Positions 1 through 13,900 of a stretch of DNA of 64,000 bases are shown one piece after another; position 1 is the stretch's first letter; each line of letters opens with the position of its first letter. The translations under genes were made by a program, and so were the position numbers. The notes under the pieces were generated by a model, which was not told the origin of the DNA, searched no databases, and saw nothing but the letters and a program-made list of their open reading frames with translations. The stretch comes from Phallusia mammillata. Taxonomy: Eukaryota; Chordata; Ascidiacea; Phlebobranchia; Ascidiidae. Location of the stretch: positions 78,487 through 142,486 of the forward strand of contig QLIY01000163.1 of NCBI GenBank assembly GCA_003260075.1. Direction: 5' to 3'.

Positions 1-497
1 ACAGCTTAGTGATTTAAAAAATGTTAAGAGCAGTTTTTGTTTCGGAGACAAACATTTTCGAGGCAAAGAGAGCAATTTAATTGCTTTGCTGCTCAGATAA
101 TCCTAAGGTAGTCAACCACCAATCTGTTGGTTGGCAAATAAACTTAGCTGACAAAGATTGCCAAACGAAAAAATTCTAGTAATAATAAAATGCAAAGGCC
201 GTGGAAATGTTTTAGAAAACTGTTCTCAGCTTTATACTGGCACACGCAAGTCTTTTTTGGGTTGTTTGCAATCAATACGGAAAGTTGGCCGGACTTAAGG
301 CAACTACAGGTCAAACCTTTCGGCAAAGCAAACGAGTTTGGAACCAACAAAAAAGTCAACTGAATTTAAATCGATCAAACCGCCCTCTGACATTATACGT
401 CGAGAAACGTCCGATCGAGAAAAATTTAAAACAAAAATTAAAAATATAACAAATAAACTGCCCTTTTTAGCAGAATATCGATGCAGTAAGCAGGTAA

Positions 498-727
498 TTG
501 CTAGTTCGCTTGAGTACTCGCCAAGCCTCAAATGCTTTACCGCACACAAGCACAATAATTAAAAATTAGGTAATGGCCTATAAACTTTGAAAAAAGACAT
601 CTGTGATCCCCCCCCCCATTGCTAGTTCGCTTGAGTACTCGCCAAGCCTCAAATGCTTTACCGCAAACAAGCACAATATTTAAAAATTGGGTAATGGCCT
701 ATAAACTATGAAAAAAGACATCTGTGA
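498..727 (+). repeat. Direct duplicate around a C10 run (about 110 bp)
   Basis: 498-607 recurs at 618-727 with a few substitutions; the C run is 608-617. Pattern of an uncollapsed allele overlap. Confidence 0.9.
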
Positions 728-739
728 TTCACACTGCTA

Positions 740-1523
740 TTTTAACCTTAGAAGAACAATAAATAAATATAGTTTATCAAGGGCGGGTGCGTTAAGCTTT
801 CCCGCACTGACGCAAATATACCACCAAGCAATAAACACAAAATATTACAGCAAAATGGTATTTGCGACAATATCTGTCACCATATATAGCCAGGTCGCAA
901 TGCAAAAATGTTTGCAATACCGGTTTTACACCGTGGTGCAAAGTTCAATAAAATGTCAACTGCATGTACCTGAGTCGTAGTTCACCTTTTGGTCCGGTCA
1001 AACCGTTTAATTGATTTTGAATAAGATTTCTGATTTGCTTAAAACGTCAGACTACTTCTGGAAACGACCACTAATGGGCCTTTTACGGTGGGGAGAAACG
1101 CACTTTGTGTATCGCACACGTCCACGCCCCCCCCCCTTTTAACCTTAGAAGAACAATAAATAAATATAGTTTATCAAGGGCGGGGGAGTTAAGCTTTCCC
1201 GCACTGACGCAAATATATCACCAAGCAATAAACACAAAATATCACAGCAAAATGGTATTTGCAACAATATCTGTCACCATATATAGCCAGGCCGCAATGC
1301 AAAAATGTTTGCAAAACCTGTTTTACACCGTGGTGCAAAGTTCAATCAAATGTCAACTGCATGTACCTGAGTCGTAGTTCACCTTTTGGTCCGGTCAAAC
1401 CGTTTAATTCCATTTTGAATAAGATTTCTGATTTGCTTAAAACGTCAGACTACTTCATCTAGAAACGACCACTAATGGGGCTTTTACGGTGGGGAGAAAC
1501 GCACTTTGTGTATCGCACACGTC
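740..1523 (+). repeat. Direct duplicate around a C10 run (about 385 bp)
   Basis: 740-1123 recurs at 1137-1523; C run 1127-1136. Copies differ by scattered substitutions and a 3-4 bp indel. Confidence 0.9.
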
Positions 1524-2971
1524 CGCTCGTCAAACAAAAACCAATTTAGATGTGTCAAACTATGCTAAACGGGCCCGCGCTGCAATAGGTTCATTGCGCG
1601 GGCGAGAATTCCCCGAAACAAGGCAGCGGCATTAGATTCTTTAGGCCAACGATGCGATCTATGTTGGTGAAGGGTATGTAAATGCAACACTGTTTAGCAA
1701 TTTAACACTTCTGCCGGAAAAGGGTAACGTAAGGAGAAAGTAACTGGACATGCGCAAGGTAGCATGATTGGTCGCGATAGCAAACATGTCATTTTCCGCA
1801 TTAGTTTGTAAATTTCCTATACAGACTTGATCGATCAGAACGTGTGCGTGTTGCGATGTAATCGTTTGCGAAATTCAATGGATGCGCTAATACATTTTTG
1901 CATTGGGATCAAAGATAATGAAATGGCCAGGTGGCTAAAATTTAAGCCTTTTAAAGAGCCTTGTTTGATACTCAGCAAAAAGCATAGCTTCAGAAGACGA
2001 CGACGGCAAAAATACGCCAGTGTTAAAGAAGACAAATCCCACATGACATTTTAAATTAAACATGACAAGAACAACGTCCTTGTTAATTTATACATGACAT
2101 TTTAAGAGAGAGAAAGGATTCTATTGCACAACACATTTCACATTTTTCAAAAGTAGAAAAAGTGCGCAATATAGAAACTAAATAGAGCATAGCCCTCTAA
2201 GTTTCCCTTGTTACAATTCACAGGGTGAAAATTGGAAAGTAGCGGATGAATCAACGTAGATTAGATTGATTTACTGCAAAAGGGGCCTTAAAGACAGGCT
2301 GTCGATCGATCTTGATATAATTAACATTGAAAACATGGACAGTAAACAGGATGTTCCGCGCCCCATTACAATTTGTCAGCAACTTTAGGTCAGATGCCTA
2401 ATTTATCAACAGTGTTATTTCAATCGACTATTTAAAGACACAAAAATAAAGTTTATGGAAGACTTCTGTCAGTTGTTGTCTTCAAATATTCACTTTAACA
2501 AAAAACCTTTGCTGAGTTTGGAAATATATAATTTTCATAATATACACTTTTATATGTTGTTAAACAACCAAAAAAGCTAAAACTTTTCCGTTGTAGCATT
2601 ACACCAGCGAGAGATATTCAACAATGCAAACCTTTTAATAGGAATTTTTAAAGCTATATTCTTTTTAAGCTGCAGACAGTGCACACTGCTTCGACCTATA
2701 AGGTCTCATATATATTCTTTTTGCTTCAAAAAACATAATTAGCGTTTACAAAAAGCAGACAAGCCAATATATTGGTAACCATAAATTGAACAAAGGGACA
2801 AAATAATTCATAAAACCGTCATGTCTTATTCAAGCAATTAGTTTGTTTATCTTTAGAGATTTTTGAATAGTGCAAATTGTGTGCCCCTCAAAAAAGTTGT
2901 TTTAGAAAGAAAAAACTACAATAAAAGAAAAAATCACTTCTCAAAATTTAATGAATAAAAGTTTTTAATAC
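1524..2971. other. Non-coding stretch
   Basis: No convincing gene. A short GC-rich inverted repeat (gggcccgcgc ... gcgcgggc) lies near 1571-1604. Otherwise AT-rich with nothing recognised. Confidence 0.5.
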
Positions 2972-3151
2972 CTGCGGTAGTTGCATCATGATGACGACCA
3001 AAACAGCGACGCGAAAGAGTTTGCCGGTGGTAAACCTTTTCCGTTGAAGATAAGAAGTCCTCGTTCCGCCAGTGCGAATGTCAACTGGCTTTCGCTTGGG
3101 ACCATCTCCCCTTCCAACGCTCGAGTATCGATCTTTTGCAAGCTTTCCCAT
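2972..3151 (-). CDS. Candidate exon encoding a basic N-terminus and signal-anchor
   Basis: Open frame from ATG at 3151: MGKLAKDRYSSVGRGDGPKR, basic middle, then a hydrophobic stretch LFRVAVLVVIMMQ, ended by a good donor CAG|GTATTA. A possible acceptor (gacttag) lies at 3176-3177, 24 nt before ATG. This could be the first exon of a type II membrane protein whose remaining exons lie to the left, but I found none, and another minus frame is also open here. Family not recognised. Confidence 0.3.
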
Positions 3152-3175
3152 TCTCTCATTGAGTGCTTTGGTTCC

Positions 3176-6100
3176 CTAAGTCAAAATTGGACCAGCGGTT
3201 ACAATAGGAAAGGCATGAAGCGGGTAACAAAGTTAACGACGCTTTATTAAGAGGTCGTCCGTAATTCCCTGACAGTGAGTAATGGTTAAATGTACACAAT
3301 GTCCTGTATATCCCTAAACCGTAACAGGAAAAAACACTACAGCCAGATACAAATACGGGGGGCTTGTGTTGTGATAGTCATTCGCTCCCATATAAAGTAT
3401 TCGATCTTGATTATTAAAATGTAATTTTCCCATTGTCTTTTTAACTTATAAGCTTATATAGGAGTTTGCTTGGCTGTTAAAACAAGAGATTTAACTTAGC
3501 AATCCATTCAAACATTGAAAATTGCTTTGTCTGCACACAAACATTAATATTACATGTTGCGGTTGACGTGTAAGTCGCCTTGGCGACTTAAGGACTTTGG
3601 TTATACACCCAACATAGGTACGCCAAGTCTATCTCGCTGGTTTTTGTATACATACATAATCAAGTTGGTAGTATCGATAGTGCGGGCTGTTTAAGTAATG
3701 TAAATATCAACAAACGTGAGTGGAAATACAAACATTATAAGCTGTGTTACATAACACTATGTCTCTGAAATCGTCGGGTTTAATACTGTAGGCAAAAGAA
3801 CTTGAAAACCTTATTTTAGGCACTTCTCCATGCATGTTGGGTGAAATTTATCGAATAGATTTGCAAATTTATGCAGTCAAAGGTTGTTGCAAGTTGCTTT
3901 ACACAAAATGACTTTCAGAGCAAAATATAGTTTCACCAAATACTGTTTCCAAAACAATTTTGAAGGTGTGTACTTTACCGTGAATGATCGTTTCATATTT
4001 TTTGCGCAAACACAAAGGTATAAATGTGCAGGAATTGAGAAAAAAATTCGTGCAAATATAGATATTAGGGATCACAATAGGGTGTTTCGCTTTCCAATCC
4101 AATTTGTTTTGGACAGCAGGTGGACAGTAAATTGCCTTTATGATCAATGCATGCATCTCGCGTATGCAATTATGGTTTTCTTCAATAAAAACAATTTGTT
4201 TTGGAATTATCCGTTTGCCGAATCAGTAATCAATTTTTCGCGGGAAAAGGGGTATGTCATTGAGTCATATTTGGAGGATTTCGTCATGGCCGTGAAAACG
4301 TGACAGTTAAACAGTTTTGCTGCCATATTCTCGACCTCAACAAACCCATTGACCTGCGAAAATCGCTAATGCTTGTTATTGTTATGTCTCGAAATTTCAG
4401 TTCGAGCGCCTCAGTTCCAAATTTAGACAAGAAAACTTTAAACGTGATTCCACCTGAAAAATGTTTAAACCTAAACCGCAATTAATTCCTGTGTGTCAGC
4501 TTTATATGTAAATTTTCGTTACACATAGGTCTGTGCCCTGCCTTATTTGATTAGATGGCTGCAAAAAGTCACTTAAAAGTAAAAAAAATGGCTGACTACA
4601 CTAGATTATATGTGCGTGTGGTTCAACCCCAAACACCTGTGGCCGTGTTTCCAAAGCTAATGCAAGATAGTATTTCTACATAACCTGAACGTTTGCTGGC
4701 AATATACCAAAACACTACAGTTTTAAATTGACTTTGATTTAACAAATTGGTTTAATTGCACAAAACTGTAATGAAATTAGAAAAAAATGTCAAAAAAATG
4801 AAGTTCTTTTTTATAAGTCCATAATGCTTGCGTTTGATTGAAATTGGGTCAGCACTCGGTATACGTTAACAACCCAAAGTCGTCGATATAAGGATTAGTC
4901 GTTGCCAACAACATGCGACGGCTCATTATTTACACTCAAGGGAAGGTTAAGATCCCAGCTCAGAGCCGGCACAAGTTTGTGGTTTGGATTTTAAGATCGA
5001 TCAGCGTTTGGCCACACGGGACCTTGTATAAGTAAAATGAGATGGGCACTGTGCCGGTTCAAATGAGCTCCTCGCCCTATACGAAACGAACGTTTGTTAT
5101 TTGGTACGATCAAGTAACTAATTAAGAACACTTTACGCAAATATCGTTCTCAGAATAATGGCAAGAAATACAAATTTGACTGAAATATGTGTTATCTCAT
5201 CAAGGCCGAATTATTGTCATCATCATAGTAAAGCAACGCAAGTCAATCCAAATACATTTTACGATACAGAATTGCCAGTTTTGTTCCTATTTAAGACTTT
5301 CAGGTCCGTGTCCGGTGTACCTATGTATTATACCGTTTGTTTTTCTAAATGCTTGCGTAGTAAAAAAGACAAAATTGACAAATTTTTCCTAAGATTGCCT
5401 TTTCCGTGTCCATCTCTTCATTACCTGTTTACGGCGTGTTAAACACAAAGTGCATTACGATTTGTTGTTGATATTGAAACTTCACGCCAATTAGGCGAAA
5501 GAGCTTAAATTTTTCTCCACAAGAATTACCGTCTAAACTTCACAATACTCGAAAAAGGTAAATTAATAAGATGTTTGTGTGCAATCAATTTATAACGTTT
5601 ATGGCGATGCAATCATCTTCAATGTTTGTTTTGGTCATGAACTGAGATGAAAATCTTTTGTTATTGTAATGCAGTGGCCCTTTTACAATTCCTTGTCTAC
5701 CGTTTTCAGTCGAAGTCGGGAACAGTGTTTCTTTGTTTAAGCAAAATTAACTGCAAAAACTGCAACGCACGATAACTTTGCGTCAGCAATAAAATGATCG
5801 AATAATATTGTCATGTTTGAAACAAAGTTTGGAAATGTCGCATCCCAAACTGTATTATTAACCACGTTGCGTGATATCGTTTTTTGGGTTACATAGTCCA
5901 GCTTTCACTGGTTTGCTTGGGTTCAATTCAAGGGTTAAGGAATTCCTGAGCGACCCCGCCGATTTATGCAAGGTGAGTATTAAATGTTTTGCCATGGCAT
6001 TCCTTGAGGTGAGTTCTACGATTCACTTGGACAACATAAACCCGATTTTGGACCTGTAAATGGTTTAAACCTAGGATGCACAACCTACGGCCGTGAACAT

Positions 6101-6213
6101 GTTTGTTAAAACGTATATGTACTGGCGGCCGTGACGTCAATAAAAGTCTTCTCGTAAATAAATGTATTTCAAAACTGTCCTAAAAACATTTTGTAGGGCC
6201 TGAAGGAGTATTA
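3176..6213. other. Non-coding stretch
   Basis: No gene supported. The longest open frame (3884-4303, plus) has biased, unrecognisable composition. A 20-bp hairpin lies at 3571-3590. Confidence 0.5.
3571..3590. repeat. Perfect 9+2+9 hairpin
   Basis: taagtcgcc, loop tt, ggcgactta: a perfect inverted repeat with a two-base loop. Confidence 0.9.
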
Positions 6214-6225
6214 CCCCCCCCCCCC
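6214..6225 (+). other. C12 run, probable disguised gap
   Basis: Unlike most C runs here it is not followed by a copy of its left flank, so it probably joins non-overlapping pieces. Confidence 0.6.
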
Positions 6226-7325
6226 AGATGGTATATATGACTATTTCTTTACATAAGGAATATTGAAACAAAAAAAAGCAACACTTGGCGGCCGTTAGTG
6301 AAACAAGGATGTGCGATGCGGCCGTCATAGCGAAAAGGTTGTACACTCTAGTTGAAACAATAGTTGTTACAAGAGATAAAATAAGAAAGCTGATGTGGTT
6401 TGAATGCTTCAAGTGCTACCAACATGTAAAACTTGGCAAGATGGGTTTGGTAAAAATACACAGTTGTGTTGAAAGCGATCAAGAGGTGAAAGGCACATTA
6501 ATTTTGGTTTCAAATATTGACGCTCCAAAGCGCCATCTCGCGGTAAGCTTCTGTACTAATATTTTGAACCAAACAATTTAAGTCGCATGGGTAATGAAGC
6601 TTTAAACGGAGTGAAGGCTTATTTTGTGTTTTTAGATTTTGCGTAACTTTGCTTTTGCATACTTTTAGATAAAACTTTGGTAAACGGTTTTTAATAAATT
6701 TTTAGCATCAGAAATGGAATATATAAGCTGTTGCTGCCAGGCATAATGTCAACTTTATAGAGCTCTTCTGGCAATCGTATTTTTATACCAACGTTTCTAC
6801 GTCCTATCAGGTCGCCTTTATCAGAGTGAATTAACATTAAATGTGCTTATCATAGTGCACGTTAACAAAAAAAAAAGAATTAGAAGCACGTTACAATGCA
6901 ACGAAAACACTGGGCGTTAAAGATTGATTGGTCCTTGAATCTGTGAGCAGGTGCCTGTCAGAGGTCTAGGCAGCCGAAAATTTTGGGAGGGGCCAAAAAA
7001 TGTGTTGTGCAAAACAGTTATTGGCTAGGGTGTGTTTTACCCGTGATTTTTCAAACTGGGGTTCGACGTGACGACCAAACGGTTTATTTACTTATTTCGC
7101 TTCTCGATGAACAAAAATATATTTGGACTACGGCTACAACTCAAAAACAGTCAATTTTGGCAATTTATATGTTCCTTTGATAATAATAGTTTAGTCATGC
7201 AGAGATACCAAACCACACCGAACTTAAAAAAATTGCGTGGGGCCATGGTCCCTTTGGCCTCTCCCTGGCTACACCAATGGTACCTGTAGCACGTTGAAAG
7301 CATCACGTCGGTTTAAAGTTCATTG

Positions 7326-7440
7326 AGTTGCCCCGTTGGTTGGTGAATGTTCCAAGACTCAAGAAATAATCTTTTCCTGTAGACGTGAAGTAACCGGCCC
7401 TTTCCAATCACGCGGTAGTCTATTTACCAACGGGGCAACT
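7326..7440. repeat. Nested 15-bp perfect inverted repeat, MITE-like
   Basis: agttgccccgttggt at 7326-7340 and accaacggggcaact at 7426-7440, with outer bases (gttcatt / aatgaac) continuing the symmetry imperfectly. About 130 bp overall, as in a small terminal-inverted-repeat element. Confidence 0.7.
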
Positions 7441-7618
7441 AAATGAACATCAAAAAAGACAAGATGCATTCAGTGTGCTACACGCACCTGCTCGAAGATT
7501 AGAGGCCCAATCAATCATTGTCGCAAAGTGTTTTTGTTGCACTGTGACATGCTTGTGTTTAATTTCATTTCCCCTTGTTTACCGTGCACTGTACTACGCG
7601 CATTCAGTGTTATTTACC

Positions 7619-7655
7619 CTGATGAAGGCGACCTGTATAGGACATAGGACACGTT
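7619..7655 (+). ncRNA. Degenerate hammerhead-ribozyme-like motif
   Basis: ctgatga at 7619-7625 is followed by aggcg, a loop containing acctgtatagg, and cgttgg. The expected gaaac box is lost here (tagg acacg). The flanks ttatttacc and ggtataaaatac could pair as stem I. Likely inactive. Confidence 0.35.
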
Positions 7656-7712
7656 GGTATAAAATACAATTGCCAGAAGAGCTCGAAAGATGATCAGAAA
7701 TTAAACATTTGC

Positions 7713-8655
7713 TCTTATTGCTATTGCGCCACCTTAAACTTGTTTCAAAACAATGACACCTATAAAGCTGAAATTTAATACAAATAAAAGGTTTAGTTTA
7801 TACCTAAAACCCACAAAGTATAACACGGATAGGGTAGAAAACCATTGTTAACTGCAGTTGCTAGGTTAACTCGACAGCCCCACCAAGTGGTAAAATTATA
7901 CTATGTGTGGTGTTCAAAAGGTTGTGCAATTTCGCGGTGTCTCGGATTTAAACTTAGGATATAAATGTTCAATTGGAGAACAAAACAACAACAGTTTCGA
8001 AACTAGTTTTGTTGCAAAGTTACCAAAACTATTTTCGAGCAATTGCTGCAACCATGGAACGCTCAAGGGAGGTCTTTGTACTTAAATTTAGCAAATTTAG
8101 ATGTCAAATGTCAACGAGCGCTTGTATCAATCAACCTTTGTTGAACGCTTGTGGGCGCTTGCGAGACACTTTAACACGGCCAATTAAGCTATGCAAATAA
8201 TATTTTCAGGAACGTTTCTAACTTGCACAGTCATTTCCGACACCAAAAACGCAAAATCCAACTGTTTTGCGCAAAAAGGCGCATTATTTTCAAAAAAACA
8301 GTCATAAATCTGTAATAAACCGGCACAACACGTCCAAACATGGGAATACCCATAGTGCAGTGGACTCTGGTTACATACCGTTACTGGAGTCGTCCTTGAC
8401 TGAAATACTGTTCAAATATTATGGGTTGACCTACAGGTTGTGTGTGGCGTAAATTGTACCGCGTTCAGATGACAGGTTTGTCGTACGCGAAAATCTCACT
8501 GAGCTTCTTGCAGGGGGATAAAATATCACAAACTCTGCAAAATTGGCAAACCTTGCAAATGGGTTCGTGGGTTTGTTGGGGGATTTAAGCCCTTCTAATC
8601 CATCATTTTCCTAATTGCTAGCGAGTAAATTGCGTACTTCTGTGCTAAACCAAGT
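7713..8655. other. Non-coding stretch
   Basis: Only short, unrecognised open frames; nothing supported. Confidence 0.45.
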
Positions 8656-9129
8656 TGGGACACCCCATTCGAGGCCTATCCTATACATTGTGTCACATTT
8701 TTCAAAAGCCCAAACGTTTCAGTCAAACGCTATATTCCTTTATTACAGAAGGTATTGCTAATAATCGGCTAAAAACTTTGAAACACTAAAGTCAAAAAAG
8801 CTATAAAAAGCACGCTGTACCATTCGCTGTCTTTGTCACTTATAACATCGCACAAATCTTTGGCACTGCAACATTTTTTTGAACCCCCCCCCCTGGGACA
8901 CCCCATTCGAGGCCTATCCTATACATTGTGTCACATTTTTCCAAAGCCCAAACGTTTCAGTTAAACGCTATATTCCTTTATTATTATAGAAAGTATTACT
9001 AATAATCGGCTAAAAACTTATAGAAACACTAAAGTAAAAAAAAGCTATAGAAGCACGCTGTAACATTCGCGCTATCTTTGTCACTTATAACATCCGCATA
9101 AAGCTTTGGCACTGCAACATTTTTTTGAA
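8656..9129 (+). repeat. Direct duplicate around a C10 run (about 230 bp)
   Basis: 8656-8883 recurs at 8894-9129; C run 8884-8893. Copies differ by small indels and substitutions. Confidence 0.9.
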
Positions 9130-10528
9130 GTGACCAGCACTGGTTTTTTGTGACATTACTAAATGTCGGAATTTTTCAGACGCTGTAGCCCAGGGCCATG
9201 TGGAATTTTGAGCTGGTCACCTGAAGCTTTTACAAATTGCACACAAATATACTTCAAGAGATTACATTAAAATTCCAGAGTTTAGGAAAATGTTTAAGAG
9301 CGGCCATTTTTCTATTCATGTTTCGTTTACATAAGATGTGATATACTTATTTTACAAATCAATCATCCATTGCATGAATAGGCATTTTCTTCAAAATTAG
9401 TTTAGTAGAACGTAAAAACCGTGGTGAAAAAAATACTGTTTAAATGACTTTCTGTGTCAATAGCACATTTTAAATCTATTATTGTACAACTATAATACAA
9501 CTAAATAAAACTTACCTCAATAGAAGCGAAATCTACAACAGCTTTCATTTAACACAGTGATGGCAATGACCTACATAAGTTTCTAAAATGGCTAAAAATA
9601 ACCTAAAAAAATACAAAGTTGTTAATAATTGTTTGCACGTTTTAACAAGTTTAACGAAATGACAATTCCTGATCTTAATGCGGTTTGCTGCAATTGTCTA
9701 TTTTAATGACTTGGTCACATTCCGGGCATATATTCTAGGTCCTAAAGGTTGACTCATAAACCTTACCGATGCTAGCTTGGAAATTCTTCCGGTTAAATGC
9801 GCGACATTCAAGCAGCAAAAATGTCGACATCTGGGGCAATCAAAATACCTGTCATTCAAAGATCTATACCACTACTTGACTGAGAGCTTCTTATGGACTT
9901 TTCTTGGTATCAAGGCCAGACGAAAGATTATCGCTTCTGAACTGCTGAAAAGTAGCAAACAACTGTGCATTTGTCTTATTTGCAAAACTATTCTTTTTAA
10001 GAGCAAATATTTTTAAAAAGAAAATCAGTTCTGATTTTAACTCAACTGCACGAGTTGGAAATCGTTCTTCAGCAGAACTTTATGGTTAAGCGAGTTTCAA
10101 TAAAAATGTACCTTTCAGTATAAAAACGTTCTAATTGCAACAAATACAATAGTTAAATATAGCACGATTATTTTACTGTACAAAATTTACTATCCTTTGA
10201 CTTGTACCTAATTTGCATTGTCACACCATCTCTGACGTACACACCCAATTCAGAAATGCTATATCACCTCCGGTTAGCCAACAACGCGCAGCAGACAACA
10301 CCAACAACTGAGTTCCAACTTGGAATAGCCGGGGCTTTGACGTGATTGCACGTGACAAAATTCTCACACGAATGTTCTCATAAAAGCAAATTCCACTGAA
10401 TCATTTCAGGTCCATCGACCATTGTGGCATGTTTGCCCGCGTGCTACATCTAATGTATATGTTTTTATCGTAAAAGCAAGTTACTCACTCGTTTGTAGTA
10501 CATACTTCATACGATTGTTAGTACTTTT

Positions 10529-10748
10529 AATACCTTTACAACAAACGCCAACAAACTGGCAAAAAAATTGCCGACAACTGCCGAAACGGTGAAAAAAATT
10601 GCCGGGGCGACTTTTAAAAATTTTTTTTTTACCTCCCCCCCCCCAATACCTTTACAACAAACGCCAACAAACTGGCAAAAAAATTGCCGACACATGCCGA
10701 AACGGTGAAAAAAAATTGCCGGGGCGACTTTTAAAAGTTTTTTTTTAC
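10529..10748 (+). repeat. Direct duplicate around a C10 run (about 105 bp)
   Basis: 10529-10634 recurs at 10645-10748; C run 10635-10644. Confidence 0.9.
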
Positions 10749-10870
10749 CGTGACGTTAAGGACGTTAGCGACGCTAATGAATATTGATTGTGTAACAAAG
10801 AGTTTTATCCTTGCGCTCCTAATGATAGTGTTACCCTGATCGAACATGACAGCCTATGAATAAAAAATTT

Positions 10871-10911
10871 AAAACAGGACAAACACACTGATTAAAACAG
10901 GACAAACACAC
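10871..10911 (+). repeat. Two-copy short tandem repeat
   Basis: aaaacaggacaaacacac occurs twice, separated by about five bases. Confidence 0.85.
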
Positions 10912-13900
10912 CATCCAAGGAATATAAATCGTTTATAAACACAATGTTATGTCGCTTACCATACGATGGCATTAAAGAAAACATTCAGAAATCAGTGTCT
11001 AATCTAAAGTATCTCAAAAGGCGGAATCTGTGCAATAACAACCTGAGACTGTAACAAATCGGAAATTTTTCCCACATAACACTTCTTATAGCTACACTGT
11101 GAACAATGTGTAAAACGTCAGCCGACATGCTCCACTCTTAAATAATGAACGAAAAATCTTAAGGCTAATCGAGTTCATGACGCCAAATGGACATGCATGG
11201 ACGATTAAATATTAATGACGTAAATAACGGCCGATCGAGGCTATTTGACCACACCCAGTAGGCTTGGTGTGTATCAACCAGATATTTTCCGATGGCAATA
11301 ACTTAAGTTTAGCAAAATTGACTCGAAGGCTCTCTCGGCGCTTGCAAAGCAATTTTTAAATTAACCACAGAAACCTTTGACCTTTACGCATCTAAGCTAT
11401 ATATTGTAGTTCAAATAGTAACCTGACAGTCTATAAAAACCTGATAGTCTATTAATAAAATCGCCTAATCAATGGTACTGGACTAAATTTGTACAATATG
11501 CGTGCACACTTTTGGGAAGTTGTAAATTTTCAAAACGATTTTGTAAGCATAAAAAACACTGCACTGTGCGTAAATAACCAATGTGCAAAATGCCACTGTT
11601 TTGAACAAAAATGTGCATAATTTGCAAACAAACGTAACATGCCTCGACTTCAAAACAACGACCCTTACAAGTTTGTCAAACCACGAGTACTTTCAACAAT
11701 TATCCTTGGTATCTTGATTTGCGTAAAATGAGTACATAGGGGTGTGACGTATGCTCATTGATGTAACGCTTGTCAAGTTTTATGCGATGACGCATTTATG
11801 TTGGTTTACACGCCGTTTGTTTTGCAAACCACAAAAACATGTTTTCTCTTTTCAATGTGGGATAAAGTCTTCTAGCAAACGTAAAATGACGCAGGTTGTT
11901 TTCAAACTCACTACAATAAACCTGTACATTTCAGTGACGTTATTATCGAGTAATTTAACAACAGAAATTTTCAAGAGGAAGAAGTCACCTTACAAGGCAT
12001 AGTCATCGCTTTACATGCAGTTCGTTACCCAACGAAAAGGTTAAACGGCGAAATTAGGAAATACCCTTAATACAGACCAATTAACGGACCAAAATTCCAA
12101 AATTCCAAAAGTAAGACCAAAATTCCTCGAGCGTGAATTGGTTCCTCCGGAATGTCGGGAGTTTTTTATGGATCGGAACTTAGTAATTTTCGGTAAGCTT
12201 TTCCAAAACGAGAACAAAACGTTGGGCGGTGAAATCACACCAGAATCGTGGCGCAATTTGCTATTTGTCTGCAAACCGCTGAGGCAGAAATACGTGAAAA
12301 GTGTAGGTTGTTTAATGTTAACAGACAAAATCATTCCAAAAAGTCATTCAACCTAGCGGTTCTAATAGGTAGTCATGCAGAACGCGAGTGTCCACGTTTT
12401 AAAGAGAAATTACTCTCACCATTTTAGGTTTATTTGAATGCATTTAGCATGATGAAGTATGCATTAAATATATGGTGGATTATGCTAGTATACAGTAATT
12501 TTACTTAGAAGATGTATAATTATTTAAACTATTGCGGGCCATGTGTTGTTTGTTACCCAGTAACGAAAGAAATTATTTCATTATCTTGAATATGGTGTCA
12601 CAAAACACAATTATTTGAAACGTTGTTTTACAGCAAGATGCAACATTAAGCAAACATTTTTTCAGCTTTTCGTTGGCCTGAACAAAATATTTGTCATCAC
12701 AAACAAATGCGTCAGCATGGCGAATTTGCGACTGGAAACAAATCTTTTTCTGCATGGTCTTTGCCATTTCTGATTCCTTTACACGCCTACAAACAGGGTG
12801 TGTTTCCTTTCAGTTTTTACGACTTTGAATGACAGGAGGTTATTAGTGTCAGTAGAAAGTGAAATTACAAAGTCATTTATCATTTCTGCACGGGTGAAAC
12901 ACAGAAACGCTCCATTTCAGAAACTGTTGTCACAAACAAACGCGCACAAATGTCATGTGTGGTTTAAAGTAAAGCTCTTGCGCATTTTTAATACTTATCA
13001 TACATTAGCTTCATTCTTATGTGCTAAATATGAATAAAAGTAGTATAATCTTGATGACAACAAAAAATGTTCAAGACTTTCAGCTTACAAAACATGACGA
13101 CAACCTAGTCTGCTAACTACCAAATCAAACTAGGCGCTTTGTACCAAAACGCATGATCCTAAAACAACGTTTTGCGGTAAGCACTTCAAACCAATGTAAA
13201 TCCCACCAACCTGCACACATATCCGAAAATTCAGTAGGCGATCACGCGGCGACTTTGTGCTCAAAATTGCGATCATACGTTAATCCGAAAACCGATCTAT
13301 TGTCCTCAGGTCAGGCCAGGAATCCCGAACTGGCTTATTCGCTATTTGGGGACCGAGACAAGGGCCTAAATAAGCAGTTTTTTTCCGACAAAAAAGGGCA
13401 ACCCACAAAAGGTACACTATGCTTACGTTGCTACTTTCTGCTTTGTGAGATTGATGCTCGAATGACAAAAGGTCAAAGGTAAAACGAAATGCGTATCACG
13501 TGAGTGACGGATGTTGTACGCATGTTCTGACGACTTTTAGGGCGTTTGACGGAATCCAAGATCGTGACAGTACTACTTACTAGTTTTTCGACAATTTTAA
13601 AACGCTTTGGGACAGATTACCTTACGTACTTCTGCCTCTTGCCTAACAATTAGTTTATTAACAAGGTTCGTGCACTCAAGCATGCGAAAAAAATCCCTAC
13701 AGGCACTTTGCTGATAAAGTCATTTAAAATGCTCACCCCTTTTCGAAGATCTCTATTAGTATTTTTTTGACATAATTATACTGCAAACATAGAGAAACTT
13801 TTAGAACCTACACATTACAAAAATTCTTTCTAAACACTAGACATTTTCAGTATAAAAGTCGAAACCCATCATGCTCGCTGTTTGAGCAATAATATTTACA

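Larger units (their letters stand above)
6722..7712. mobile_element. Inverted-repeat element with hammerhead-like arms
   Basis: Left arm (about 6722-6845) and right arm (about 7575-7712) are imperfect inverted repeats: the left reads gctgccaggcataatg ... gagctcttctggcaa, the right tgccagaagagctc in reverse. Each arm reads, outward, a TGATGA-like box, a short stem (ggcg ... ) and, in the left arm, gaaac (6792-6796 as gtttc). This resembles hammerhead-bearing termini of Penelope-like elements. A smaller inverted repeat is nested inside. No transposase or reverse transcriptase is left. Confidence 0.5.

Noticed and set aside
3884-4303. 139-codon plus-strand frame
   Set aside because: Phe/Asn/Lys-rich composition typical of AT-rich DNA, no recognised domain, no splice partners.
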